A stretch of DNA of 47,577 nucleotides from Acetobacter pomorum (GCF_002738225.1 NZ_PEBQ01000178.1:1-47577); one strand, 5' to 3'; shown: positions 1 to 6,678, counted from the stretch's first letter. Numbers and translations are program-made. The notes: generated by a model not told the origin, from the sequence alone.

Positions 1-176
1 CAGACATTAATTATGTTGTAGAAAATACTACATATAATAATTTGGTTTCACTTATTTCTAATTATCCAAGAGTCAAGCCAAGGCTTGACTTTGAATTGAC
101 TGATGAAGACCAAATTCCTATAGAGTATATACAAAGTTTACTTAGTTTAGACGCTTTAAGACGGTTTTCAGGCTAA
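1..176 (+). CDS. C-terminal end of an unknown protein, cut by the window start
   Basis: An open frame runs from base 3 to a TAA at 174-176 with no stop, giving 57 residues that end in LRRFSG. The composition (Asn, Ile, Leu, Glu; AT-rich codons) matches the other genes of the AT-rich element. The start lies upstream of the window, so the family cannot be named. It is followed by about 400 bp of non-coding DNA full of short palindromes, so it probably ends a transcription unit. That the gene is real is inference from the uninterrupted frame and the codon use. Confidence 0.5.
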   Translation, partial: DINYVVENTTYNNLVSLISNYPRVKPRLDFELTDEDQIPIEYIQSLLSLDALRRFSG

Positions 177-583
177 AAAATCCCCAAATATACCAAAAAA
201 TCAATTTTAACAGGAATCTAACAGGAGACACTTGTGTCAACTCATACGCCTATATCTGGTATAGCTGTATTTCCCATTTTAAAGCCGTTACAGTGATGTC
301 TGTATATACAAGGTAGGGTGGTAGCCAACATATATATGGAGCCGTATATACGGCGATATATGGAGATTTTAAGCCATATTCAATAATAGGACACCATTAA
401 CGGCCTGCCCGGCCTATCAATCACTCAAGCCGTTAGGGCTTTCCTCATTGCCGGAAAGGCTAGAGGAGCACAGCTATTGGCCGTTAGCTTTTCGCACTAT
501 GTCCCTGCAATGATATTATTGTTTTCTTTGTGATATAATATAAGGGTTTTCAAATGCGAAAACATGAAAAAGGATAAAAAACA
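177..583. other. Non-coding stretch with palindromes, probable control region
   Basis: No convincing gene is visible. The stretch holds two copies of GTATATAC (302-309 and 344-351, the second inside the perfect 12-bp palindrome CCGTATATACGG) and several copies of GCCGTTA in both orientations (about 283, 399, 431 and 480). It also holds a CTTTCC/GGAAAG stem near 440-460 and a TATAAT box at 534-539 ahead of the small gene at 584. The density of dyads suggests a replication, copy-control or transcription-control region of the mobile element; that role is inference. Confidence 0.4.
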
Positions 584-712
584 ATGAGTAAAGATAATGA
601 TGAATATACAGACGTTAGCCCCATAAAATTTATTTTCTGGTTGTTCATATTTCCACCGCTTTTTGCAGTTGGTGCAGTTAACACATTAGAGTTTTTAATG
701 AATTTTATGTAA
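584..712 (+). CDS. Small single-pass membrane protein (42 aa)
   Basis: ATG at 584 is preceded by an AAGGA box about 9 bp upstream; the frame ends at TAA 710-712. The first 13 residues are polar and acidic (MSKDNDEYTDVSP). Residues 14-40 are strongly hydrophobic (KFIFWLFIFPPLFAVGAV and on), which predicts one membrane helix. A TATAAT box at 534-539 lies upstream, and the intrinsic terminator at 760-793 follows. I do not recognise the family. Small membrane proteins of this sort on mobile elements include entry-exclusion and toxin-like peptides, but nothing here proves either. Confidence 0.5.
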   Translation: MSKDNDEYTDVSPIKFIFWLFIFPPLFAVGAVNTLEFLMNFM

Positions 713-759
713 AAACCGTTAAAACCCCAATGCTAGACCCCTTAAAAAAGGGGTCGTCA

Positions 760-793
760 CCGCTGGCCGAATGGTGATAACAGCGGTTTTTTT
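760..793 (+). terminator. Intrinsic terminator after the 42-aa gene
   Basis: CCGCTG (760-765) pairs with CAGCGG (781-786) and is followed directly by seven T residues. A second perfect stem, GACCCC/GGGGTC (736-755, A-rich loop), lies just upstream. Together they close the unit that contains the 42-aa gene. Confidence 0.7.
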
Positions 794-965
794 ATGTTTT
801 TGTATATATAAACCACCTGAAAAATGAAATTTTACCACCTGCCTATTGAGGTAACATTTTGTATATACACTTATTTTAAGCCGTTTTCAGCATCCTAAAA
901 GGGGGTGCTGTATATTAGCACATGAGAAAATTTAACCCCTCTGAAATGGCTCCTATGTGCAAGTT

Positions 966-1208
966 ACCCGCGCAATTTTGGGGAATTTTGAGCAAAAACC
1001 CGCGCAGATGTAACAGACTTGTATAAAAAAAATATCATGCAATGGCGTTGCAGAATTCCAGAAATCAGCAAAGAAGCACCCAAAAAACCGCAGAAAACCG
1101 CCATTTTTGAGAGGCTTACGCCTGGTAGGTTTCCCGTTAGTCCTGTTTTGTGTTTGCAATTTCACCCGCGCAATTTTCCATAAAATCGACCAAAAACCCG
1201 CGCAATTT
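966..1208 (+). repeat. Two pairs of CCCGCGCA direct repeats (iteron-like)
   Basis: ACCCGCGCA occurs at 966-974, 998-1006, 1164-1172 and 1196-1204; three of the four copies continue as ATTT. Within each pair the copies are exactly 32 bp apart, about three helical turns, and the second copy is preceded by AAAAA. The two pairs therefore form a diverged duplication of about 45 bp separated by 166 bp. GC-rich boxes stand out in AT-rich surroundings. Phased direct repeats next to AT-rich DNA are typical of plasmid iterons or partition sites; no Rep or Par gene is visible, so the role is inferred. Confidence 0.6.
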
Positions 1209-1328
1209 CACTATAAAAAATAGTATTATTTTGGGTATCTCTGTATATACATTTTCGATTTTTCAAAATTCCTAATATTCGTATTTTTGGATTATAATAA
1301 TTGTAGGAATATAAAGGAGTATTTAAAA

Positions 1329-1694
1329 ATGTTTGATTTAATCAATATTGTTGATGAATGTTTTAATGTTTTATGTGATGAAGCAATTAACGGTAATTTT
1401 ATATCATCTATGGTATGTGCTGATGTCATTTTTTCTATAGTAGATAATAAGACATTACCTTTTAAAGATGAAATTGACACATTACCACCCGCAACCGCAG
1501 GAATATGCCGTATTGCAGAGCGTGCAAACCCTCATTTAACGGCGGAAAACCGCCATTTTTTGGATACTAAAATTAGTAATGTCAGGGAATATTTTGCTGG
1601 TTGTCTGTCTATCTTTGAGAACAATCAAAGCAAACGAGCAGAAAAATTAGCAGATCAAAAAAGACAATTTAAACCAAAATCATTAGAAATTTAA
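1329..1694 (+). CDS. Unknown small protein upstream of the pilin gene (121 aa)
   Basis: I choose ATG 1329 because AAAGGAG lies about 9 bp upstream; an earlier ATG at 1287 has no such site. The protein begins MFDLINIVDECFNVLC, has no signal peptide or clear membrane helix, and ends in a basic tail (residues about 98-121, rich in K, R and Q). It looks like a small helical soluble protein. It is 11 bp upstream of the PilS-like pilin gene and the two are probably co-transcribed. The family is not recognised. Confidence 0.6.
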   Translation: MFDLINIVDECFNVLCDEAINGNFISSMVCADVIFSIVDNKTLPFKDEIDTLPPATAGICRIAERANPHLTAENRHFLDTKISNVREYFAGCLSIFENNQSKRAEKLADQKRQFKPKSLEI

Positions 1695-1705
1695 GGATTA
1701 GAAAA

Positions 1706-2260
1706 ATGAATAAAAACAATGAGTTAAAGACACATAGAAGAAGAGGATTAACCTTAATTGAGGCGTTATTTGTCTTAGGCATTATGGCTATATTAATCGG
1801 TCTTGTGATGGTTTTATATAGTATGGCTTCTGAAAAACAAAAGACACAACAGCTAATAACGGAAGTTAGCTTATTAATTGATGCCTGTAATTCGCTTACC
1901 GCTTCTCAATCATCATATAAAGATTTAGATTCTAAATCTCTTGCACAATCTGGATTAATACCATCTAAATTTATAAAAGATGGTCTGATTGTAACGCCAT
2001 ACGGTGGAAAAATTGAGGTAATACCTTTTAATTATCAGAAGGACAACCAAGGAGATAATATATACCTTGCCTTTAATTTTTTATATCTTCCGCAGTCAGC
2101 ATGTGAACGCTTAGGGCTTTTGGATTATAAAAATGTTGCTCAAAGTATGACGGTAACGGGTATGCAAGAAGATCATCCTGATGGATTTACACCTATCCAG
2201 GTTATAAAAAATTGCGATAATGGCAATAATAATTATGTAAATATCAGGATTCAGCATTAA
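1706..2260 (+). CDS. Type IVb prepilin, PilS-like
   Basis: Structural subunit of a type IV pilus. The N-terminus shows a basic leader (THRRRG) followed by the prepilin peptidase site and helix, G-LTLIEALFVLGIMAILIG, with the conserved Glu at position +5 after the cleavage glycine. The C-terminal part contains a PYGG motif and two cysteines (in SACERL and KNCDN) that could form the usual pilin disulfide. Length (184 aa) fits PilS pilins of IncI-type conjugative plasmids, where a thin pilus stabilises mating pairs. It is the second gene of a small unit and ends at a two-way terminator. No other pilus gene (prepilin peptidase, ATPase, secretin) is in the window, so these must lie upstream or be supplied elsewhere. 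RBS: AAGGATT before ATG 1706. Confidence 0.85.
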   Translation: MNKNNELKTHRRRGLTLIEALFVLGIMAILIGLVMVLYSMASEKQKTQQLITEVSLLIDACNSLTASQSSYKDLDSKSLAQSGLIPSKFIKDGLIVTPYGGKIEVIPFNYQKDNQGDNIYLAFNFLYLPQSACERLGLLDYKNVAQSMTVTGMQEDHPDGFTPIQVIKNCDNGNNNYVNIRIQH

Positions 2261-2289
2261 AAAAAAGCTAGTCAAATGACTAGCCTTTT
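2261..2289. terminator. Two-way terminator between pilin and the minus-strand block
   Basis: GCTAGTCA and TGACTAGC (2267-2284) form a stem flanked by an A-tract on the left and a T-rich tail on the right, so it can work from either side. The stop codon of the convergent minus-strand gene (2280-2282) lies inside the stem. Confidence 0.75.
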
Positions 2290-2879
2290 AACTTTTTAAT
2301 ATCTATATTAGATATATTAAAATTTAGATTATGTTTATTGATAATCTTCTTAATTCTGTAGAATTTACTATATATTTTTTTGTAATCCTCCTTATTATAA
2401 GTAGTGTTTTTATAAATACACACTTTTACTTTTATTAAAAACTGTCTTATATCTTGATAAGTATCTATAAACTTATAATCTTTATAAGATGTTAAAATAC
2501 TCGCAATTTCTGGAGAACTACTTAACACATCAATATTATCTATATTCACACCACCAGATTTTAAAACTGTTGTTTTATCAGATGAATCAATTTTATAATT
2601 AACAGTAAAATATTTATTGTCATTGTTATAAATAATATTGCTCAATAATCCAAGACAAACAACATATTGACTTTTTATATAATGTTCGTTTATTGCAAAT
2701 TCACCAACAAATATTTTTTCTATAATGTGTTTTGAATTCATTCTATTAAAATCTAACGAATCAGTTTTTATAAGACTATATCTATATAAATCGTAATTAC
2801 TGTTTCTTGTCGTTTTCTGTTGCGATGATAAAATATAATAAAAGTTATCATCTGATTGATATATAATAATTTTTCTCAT
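2280..2879 (-). CDS. Unknown protein, last gene of the minus-strand block (199 aa)
   Basis: The ATG at 2879 follows the leader AAGGAATnnnAACA shared with the two genes upstream. The protein begins MRKIIIYQSDDNFYYI, is rich in Ile, Tyr, Asn and Lys, and ends in a basic segment (KIYSKFYRIKKIINKHN). There is no signal peptide or clear membrane helix. I do not recognise a family. Its stop codon lies in the terminator shared with the pilin gene. Position next to oriT on the side away from the relaxase suggests a leading-region gene, which is inference. Confidence 0.6.
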   Translation of the reverse strand: MRKIIIYQSDDNFYYILSSQQKTTRNSNYDLYRYSLIKTDSLDFNRMNSKHIIEKIFVGEFAINEHYIKSQYVVCLGLLSNIIYNNDNKYFTVNYKIDSSDKTTVLKSGGVNIDNIDVLSSSPEIASILTSYKDYKFIDTYQDIRQFLIKVKVCIYKNTTYNKEDYKKIYSKFYRIKKIINKHNLNFNISNIDIKKLKG

Positions 2880-2901
2880 TGTTCAAATTCCTTATTGTAA
2901 T

Positions 2902-2922
2902 AGATTTTTTGGCGGGAAATCT
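2902..2922 (-). promoter_or_regulatory. Leader hairpin upstream of the 199-aa gene
   Basis: AGATTT (2902-2907) pairs with AAATCT (2917-2922). The hairpin sits about 8 bp upstream of the RBS of the gene starting at 2879. The whole 60-bp intergenic segment is clearly similar to the one before the gene starting at 3196. It may act as an attenuator, an RNA-processing site or a weak terminator. Confidence 0.5.
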
Positions 2923-2938
2923 GAAAAACCCGTTATTA

Positions 2939-3196
2939 TTAATGAATTGAGTTAAAAAATTCTTCTGCTCGTTCGGAGTAAAAACGATACTCAGGACTTG
3001 AATTTGTTCCCATCCATTTTACCGCTGACGCTTCATATCTTAACTTAATAACATTTTTACCGTTTTTTCTGTAAAAATGAGTATCTGGCTCAATTTCTAA
3101 AACGTATATACCGTAACGCCTGCCCCATTTTGGTGAGCCATGTTGCTGACTTTCTGCAATTACTAACTTATTCCCATTTTCTAATATTTTTTCCAT
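2939..3196 (-). CDS. Unknown small protein (85 aa)
   Basis: ATG 3196 follows AAGGAATAAAAACA. The protein begins MEKILENGNKLVIAES and alternates short beta-type segments (YGIYVLEIEP, THFYRKNG, VIKLRYEAS) with turns, so a small beta-rich soluble fold is likely. It is slightly basic in the middle and acidic near the end (SERAEEFF). No family is recognised. It lies between two other unknown genes with matching leaders, so all are probably expressed together. Confidence 0.6.
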   Translation of the reverse strand: MEKILENGNKLVIAESQQHGSPKWGRRYGIYVLEIEPDTHFYRKNGKNVIKLRYEASAVKWMGTNSSPEYRFYSERAEEFFNSIH

Positions 3197-3217
3197 TGTT
3201 TTTATTCCTTATAAAAT

Positions 3218-3240
3218 CCAGATTTTTTAAGGAAATCTGG
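3218..3240 (-). promoter_or_regulatory. Leader hairpin upstream of the 85-aa gene
   Basis: CCAGATTT (3218-3225) pairs perfectly with AAATCTGG (3233-3240), with a 7-nt loop. It lies about 7 bp upstream of the AAGGAAT box of the gene starting at 3196. It is related in sequence and position to the hairpin at 2902-2922. On the minus strand it is followed by ATTTTAT, so it could also act as a leaky terminator. Confidence 0.55.
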
Positions 3241-3255
3241 GAAAACCTATAATTT

Positions 3256-3609
3256 TTAGATGTCTGTAAATCTTGAATATGGTTTAATATCATTCTCAGA
3301 AATGAAATCCATTAAGTCGTCATAATCATAATCTTCAAAATCGCATTTATCAGAATCAATTACATAAATAGTTGTTTCTGATAATATGTTTTTTGCAAAA
3401 TTTTCATTAGCCTGATCTTGTGATATTCCTGACTCTATATGAAAATCACTTAATTCGACATCAGTAGAAGCTACTAAATCCTGAAAAACCTTTTTTGATA
3501 AACCTTTAACGATAGATTTAAGAGATTTTTCATTAGATTCAATAATTTCAATTCCAGCATTAAAACCTTCTGAATCAAAAACTACTATGTATTTTTTTGT
3601 GTTACTCAT
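3256..3609 (-). CDS. Unknown acidic protein (117 aa)
   Basis: ATG 3609 follows AAGGAATATAAACA. The protein begins MSNTKKYIVVFDSEGFNAG and has a very acidic C-terminal part (about residues 85-105: DSDKCDFEDYDYDDLMDF). There is no signal peptide or membrane helix. Strong negative charge on a small protein encoded next to oriT is a feature of DNA-mimic anti-restriction or anti-defence proteins. That is only a suggestion; no ArdA, Ocr or anti-CRISPR family is recognised. Confidence 0.6.
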   Translation of the reverse strand: MSNTKKYIVVFDSEGFNAGIEIIESNEKSLKSIVKGLSKKVFQDLVASTDVELSDFHIESGISQDQANENFAKNILSETTIYVIDSDKCDFEDYDYDDLMDFISENDIKPYSRFTDI

Positions 3610-3627
3610 TGTTTATATTCCTTTTGT

Positions 3628-3649
3628 ATATCCCGTAATTGCGGGATAT
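3628..3649 (-). promoter_or_regulatory. Leader hairpin upstream of the acidic 117-aa gene
   Basis: ATATCCCG (3628-3635) pairs perfectly with CGGGATAT (3642-3649) around a 6-nt loop. It sits just upstream of the AAGGAAT box of the gene starting at 3609, at the same place as the hairpins before the next two genes. Confidence 0.55.
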
Positions 3650-3760
3650 TTATATAATACCACAAAATATCGCTAACGATAAAAAAAATATAAAAAAATT
3701 TTATTATCAATAAATATAAGGAAAAACAGAACCGCCAAAATGATTTTTGGAAAAATATAT

Positions 3761-3794
3761 AAAAAAAATCTCTATACCATTCCTGATATAGAGA
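3761..3794 (-). terminator. Intrinsic terminator of the gene at 3845-4114
   Basis: Read on the minus strand, TCTCTATA (3794-3787) pairs with TATAGAGA (3776-3769) and is followed by eight T residues. It lies about 50 bp downstream of the 89-aa gene's stop and separates it from the three leader-hairpin genes. Confidence 0.75.
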
Positions 3795-3844
3795 CATTCA
3801 ATTTTTAGGAACAAAAAACAAACGAGCAAAACACTCAATTTTTA

Positions 3845-4114
3845 TTATATCATAGAATCAAAAAGCATTTTGGTTTCTTGATAATCTTCCAGGATTTTTT
3901 TTACATCTTTCGTTAATTTTGTTTTCTCGATCACTTCAATAACACTTTTAACATTAAAATGTTTGGTTGATGATATACACACAAAATAAGATGTCTTTTT
4001 TTCTTGTCTTAAAAATATATCTTCTGCGTAATCTTCTTGCTCTACAAACAGTATATATTCGTTTGAGCCTCTAACTTTACGAGCAATTAAATCGTATTCT
4101 TCATATTCATTCAT
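3845..4114 (-). CDS. Unknown acidic protein divergent from mobC (89 aa)
   Basis: ATG 4114 follows a good RBS (CAGGAG, about 9 bp). The protein begins MNEYEEYDLIARKV, is acidic at the N-terminus, and ends in a probable helix (KDVKKILEDYQETKMLFDSMI). It has no membrane helix. It is the first gene on the other side of the candidate oriT and so a candidate early-entry gene in transfer, or a regulator of the mob genes. It has its own terminator at 3761-3794. The family is not recognised. Confidence 0.6.
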   Translation of the reverse strand: MNEYEEYDLIARKVRGSNEYILFVEQEDYAEDIFLRQEKKTSYFVCISSTKHFNVKSVIEVIEKTKLTKDVKKILEDYQETKMLFDSMI

Positions 4115-4290
4115 GGTAATAATCTCCTGTTTACTCTCTAATGTGAGAGAGTTCTAAACACATTATAGCGGTTCTTTTTGCAAAAAAGAGACGGTTCCTT
4201 TTTCTTCTTATTTTATAGTGCTTTTCGTGATCTAAATATTATGTGTGTTCTTATGTGCTATAATAGAACCATGCCAGTGAACTGACGAAG

Positions 4291-4347
4291 CCAGCCATGC
4301 CAATACGGTGTATTGACGCTGGAAAAATGAGGCTTCCGCTCATTTTT
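4291..4347. other. Candidate origin of transfer (oriT) with nested inverted repeats and attenuator
   Basis: In the 279-bp gap between the divergent gene and mobC, an outer arm CCAGC (4291-4295) pairs with GCTGG (4318-4322). Nested inside is CAATAC-GGT-GTATTG (4301-4315). Immediately after comes a 9-bp stem AAAAATGAG/CTCATTTTT (4323-4347), which resembles an attenuator or terminator. A TATAAT box lies at 4259-4264. Nested dyads directly upstream of mobC and relaxase genes are where oriT sites are normally found; the nick site cannot be assigned. Confidence 0.55.
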
Positions 4348-4393
4348 TGGCAGATTTGAGACATTGAATTTTAACACATGGGAGTATTAAAAA

Positions 4394-4744
4394 ATGTCAA
4401 ATGAAGAACAGAAAAATAACAGTCATCCAGGATTATGGAGACAGTTAAAAATGCGTTTACCTCGTGATTATCATGACGAAGTTAAACAGTATTGTAAGAA
4501 AAATAATATTAAGATGTCTCACTTAATGAGAAAATCTTTATATGAAATTATGCATGGTGGAGCTTCTATTGCTACCGAATTATTAGAGATAAAAAGACAG
4601 CTATCAGCAATAGGCAATAACTTAAACCAAATTGCAAAACACGCGAATACTACGGGTGAAATTGGAACTTTATCAAACATTGATAGGAACCTTTCAGACA
4701 TGCGTGAAGAACTCAGAAAAGCATTAAAGAAAGTTTGGAGATAA
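4394..4744 (+). CDS. mobC: MobC-like mobilization accessory protein (116 aa)
   Basis: Relaxosome accessory protein expected to bind oriT and help the relaxase open the DNA. The N-terminal half has a ribbon-helix-helix-like pattern (LKMRLPRDYHDEVKQYCKKN). The C-terminal half carries the family hallmark GNNLNQIAKHANT, followed by a helical, charged tail (NLSDMREELRKALKKVW). Length is normal for MobC. RBS GGGAG precedes ATG 4394. The relaxase gene follows after 33 bp, forming a mobCA operon downstream of the candidate oriT. Confidence 0.8.
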   Translation: MSNEEQKNNSHPGLWRQLKMRLPRDYHDEVKQYCKKNNIKMSHLMRKSLYEIMHGGASIATELLEIKRQLSAIGNNLNQIAKHANTTGEIGTLSNIDRNLSDMREELRKALKKVWR

Positions 4745-4777
4745 TTAAGGACAATTATAAAATGAGGATTAAAAACG

Positions 4778-6595
4778 ATGAGTATAATTATTAAATCAAC
4801 ACGCATAAAAACGAAATCTGGGCCTACTAATATTAGTAGGCATTTACTGGACAAAATTGAAGACAATGAAGCTATTGAATTAATCAAAGGGAACCGCCAG
4901 GACATGGTTGAAGCCTTTGATTCTGCACGTAATAAAGCTGGCAAGCCGTCAAAATATGCGTTGAGACATTGGATTGTTAACAGCACTGAAAAAATGAACG
5001 ATCAGCAGTTTAACAGGACATTACAGGCATTAGCGGACGAATTTGAATTTAATGTTGATGATGCAGTTGTTGTTCGTCACACAAAAGAAAAGGATACAGA
5101 TGATAAAGAAGTATCTAACCAGCATTATCATATAACTGTTCCCGAAATTTTGGAGAACGGAAAAGTATTATCTGACAAAAAGAACTATCAAAGACACGAG
5201 AAAATAGCGAGAACTTTAGAAAATGAATTTGGATTTACGCATGTAGTAGGAAGACATAACAAAGCCGTTGAAATTGCTACAAAAGACTTAAACCCAGAAG
5301 TTTCTGCTGTTGCTGGTAAGCTGGCACAAGAGCCATTACCGAAACAGAAATATACACCAAAGGCATTACAGGAAGCAAAACGTAACGACATTGATATAAA
5401 AAAGCTATGCAGAATAGCAAAAAATGAATGTGATGGAATAAAGAATTATCAGGAAATACAAGAGAAATTACAACCGCTAGGAATGCAAATAATAGATGGA
5501 CAGTATAAAAGAAAGGATGGTAAATTAACACCTGTTATTGCTACCGAAAACGGTAAATTTGTTATTGGTTCTGTTGCGTCAATATTAAAAATGAATGCTA
5601 AGGAAATAACAGATATTATTGAGCAAAAAGAAAATAGTGCTATTAATTTACACCTTTCAGACATGCCAGTATCCGAGCCTGTCGATATGCTGGAAGCCCT
5701 GAATAATGGGCCTGTTGCTTCTATCTTTAAAAATGATGTGGAAAACGATGTTCAGGATTCCGTAAAGAACCGCATGGACATGCCTGTATCTAAAAAAAGT
5801 TTTGAGGATGTCATTAAAGAAGAACAAGAAAAATTATTACAGGTAATAAATGCTCCACATCCTGACCTTGTTGAAGAGTCAAGCATGACTATTAAACAAA
5901 GAATTAGGCACGAATTTAAAAACCAATTTGATGATTTAAAAGAAAAAAAGAAAGATGTTATTGAACTTAAAAATAAAATTAAGTATTTAAAAGATAATTC
6001 TAGTTTCTTCAACAATAATAAAAAAACAGCTAAGGAATTGGAAGAAAATGAATTAAAAGAAGCTATGGAAAAAGCCTTTTTATTAGCTATGGCACTTGTT
6101 AAAAATATTGGTCATTACTTAGGTTTATGCGAAGGCGTTGAAGATATAGACTTATTAACACAGTCAGAAAGAGAGCAGTTACTTATTCAATATCATGAAA
6201 GTGAACTTGCTGAAAAAATGCTAAAAAATGAAAAAACACGAGAAGAAGGCATAGATACCATAGCAAACCGCGTAGCCATGGAGAAAACTGCGGAAATTGA
6301 GAAATGGCAGAATAGACCAGAAGCCAGAGAGGCCAGACGTATATACAACCGTCTAGGGAATTTACTGGATCAAGATTTAGATGATCTGGATAGCCAGGGC
6401 GTCAAAGACTTTATGGAAGCTAAAGAAGAAGCCGACCCATACAAGGCTATGGAAGCTGTCACAGGCTCAAATCAGAGGGAAAAAGAGGAGTATATACAAA
6501 ATCTTCAAAACGAACCTGACGAGCCAGAAAACGGCTTAAACAAGCATGTCCAGAAGGTTCCAAAAACCCCGACTTTTAGACCTAATTTTGGTTGA
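4778..6595 (+). CDS. Relaxase / mobilization nuclease (605 aa)
   Basis: Nicks one strand at oriT and leads it into the recipient. The N-terminal domain (about 1-160) shows the relaxase layout: SGPTNISRHLLDK around residue 22, RHWIVNST at 63-70, and a metal-binding histidine set H101 (VVVRHT), H116 and H118 (QHYHIT). The position that is usually the nucleophilic Tyr in MOBP enzymes (RYLT in RP4 TraI) is His22 here. Tyr60 is the first tyrosine. Residues 390-520 are charged and helical (probable coiled coil), and the tail is poor in structure. The gene is downstream of mobC and ends at two hairpins before the tRNA fragment. A MOBP-related or MOBV-like family is likely; the exact class is not certain. 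Confidence 0.85.
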   Translation: MSIIIKSTRIKTKSGPTNISRHLLDKIEDNEAIELIKGNRQDMVEAFDSARNKAGKPSKYALRHWIVNSTEKMNDQQFNRTLQALADEFEFNVDDAVVVRHTKEKDTDDKEVSNQHYHITVPEILENGKVLSDKKNYQRHEKIARTLENEFGFTHVVGRHNKAVEIATKDLNPEVSAVAGKLAQEPLPKQKYTPKALQEAKRNDIDIKKLCRIAKNECDGIKNYQEIQEKLQPLGMQIIDGQYKRKDGKLTPVIATENGKFVIGSVASILKMNAKEITDIIEQKENSAINLHLSDMPVSEPVDMLEALNNGPVASIFKNDVENDVQDSVKNRMDMPVSKKSFEDVIKEEQEKLLQVINAPHPDLVEESSMTIKQRIRHEFKNQFDDLKEKKKDVIELKNKIKYLKDNSSFFNNNKKTAKELEENELKEAMEKAFLLAMALVKNIGHYLGLCEGVEDIDLLTQSEREQLLIQYHESELAEKMLKNEKTREEGIDTIANRVAMEKTAEIEKWQNRPEAREARRIYNRLGNLLDQDLDDLDSQGVKDFMEAKEEADPYKAMEAVTGSNQREKEEYIQNLQNEPDEPENGLNKHVQKVPKTPTFRPNFG

Positions 6596-6611
6596 TTTTT
6601 CTACCGCTACT

Positions 6612-6678
6612 TTCTACAGTTTACTGTAGAAGGAACGGATGAAAAAACTATATAAAACAATAGTTTATAGTATTTTTT
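6612..6678 (+). terminator. Two hairpins at the right end of the element
   Basis: TTCTACAG/CTGTAGAA (6612-6631, 4-nt loop) lies just after the relaxase stop. AAACTAT/ATAGTTT (6645-6666) follows and leads into six T residues at 6673-6678. The second fits an intrinsic terminator; both sit within 80 bp of the presumed attachment site. Confidence 0.6.

Larger units (their letters stand above)
302..1250. repeat. Dispersed GTATATAC palindromes
   Basis: The exact 8-bp palindrome GTATATAC occurs at 302-309, 344-351, 861-868 and 1243-1250 in non-coding DNA, with near copies at 802 and 910. Further exact copies lie in coding DNA at 125, 3104, 6339 and 6490. I did not notice it elsewhere in the window. 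It may be a binding site for an element-encoded regulator or replication protein; no partner gene is identified. Confidence 0.6.

Noticed and set aside
953..1165. Minus-strand 70-residue open frame between the iteron pairs
   Set aside because: It covers the CCCGCGCA repeats, has no RBS, and its composition is set by the repeats rather than by coding.
3606..3797. Minus-strand 63-residue hydrophobic open frame overlapping the next gene by ATGA
   Set aside because: Its start lies in an intrinsic terminator (perfect stem 3769-3794 plus eight T residues) and it has no RBS. The following gene has its own strong RBS and leader hairpin.
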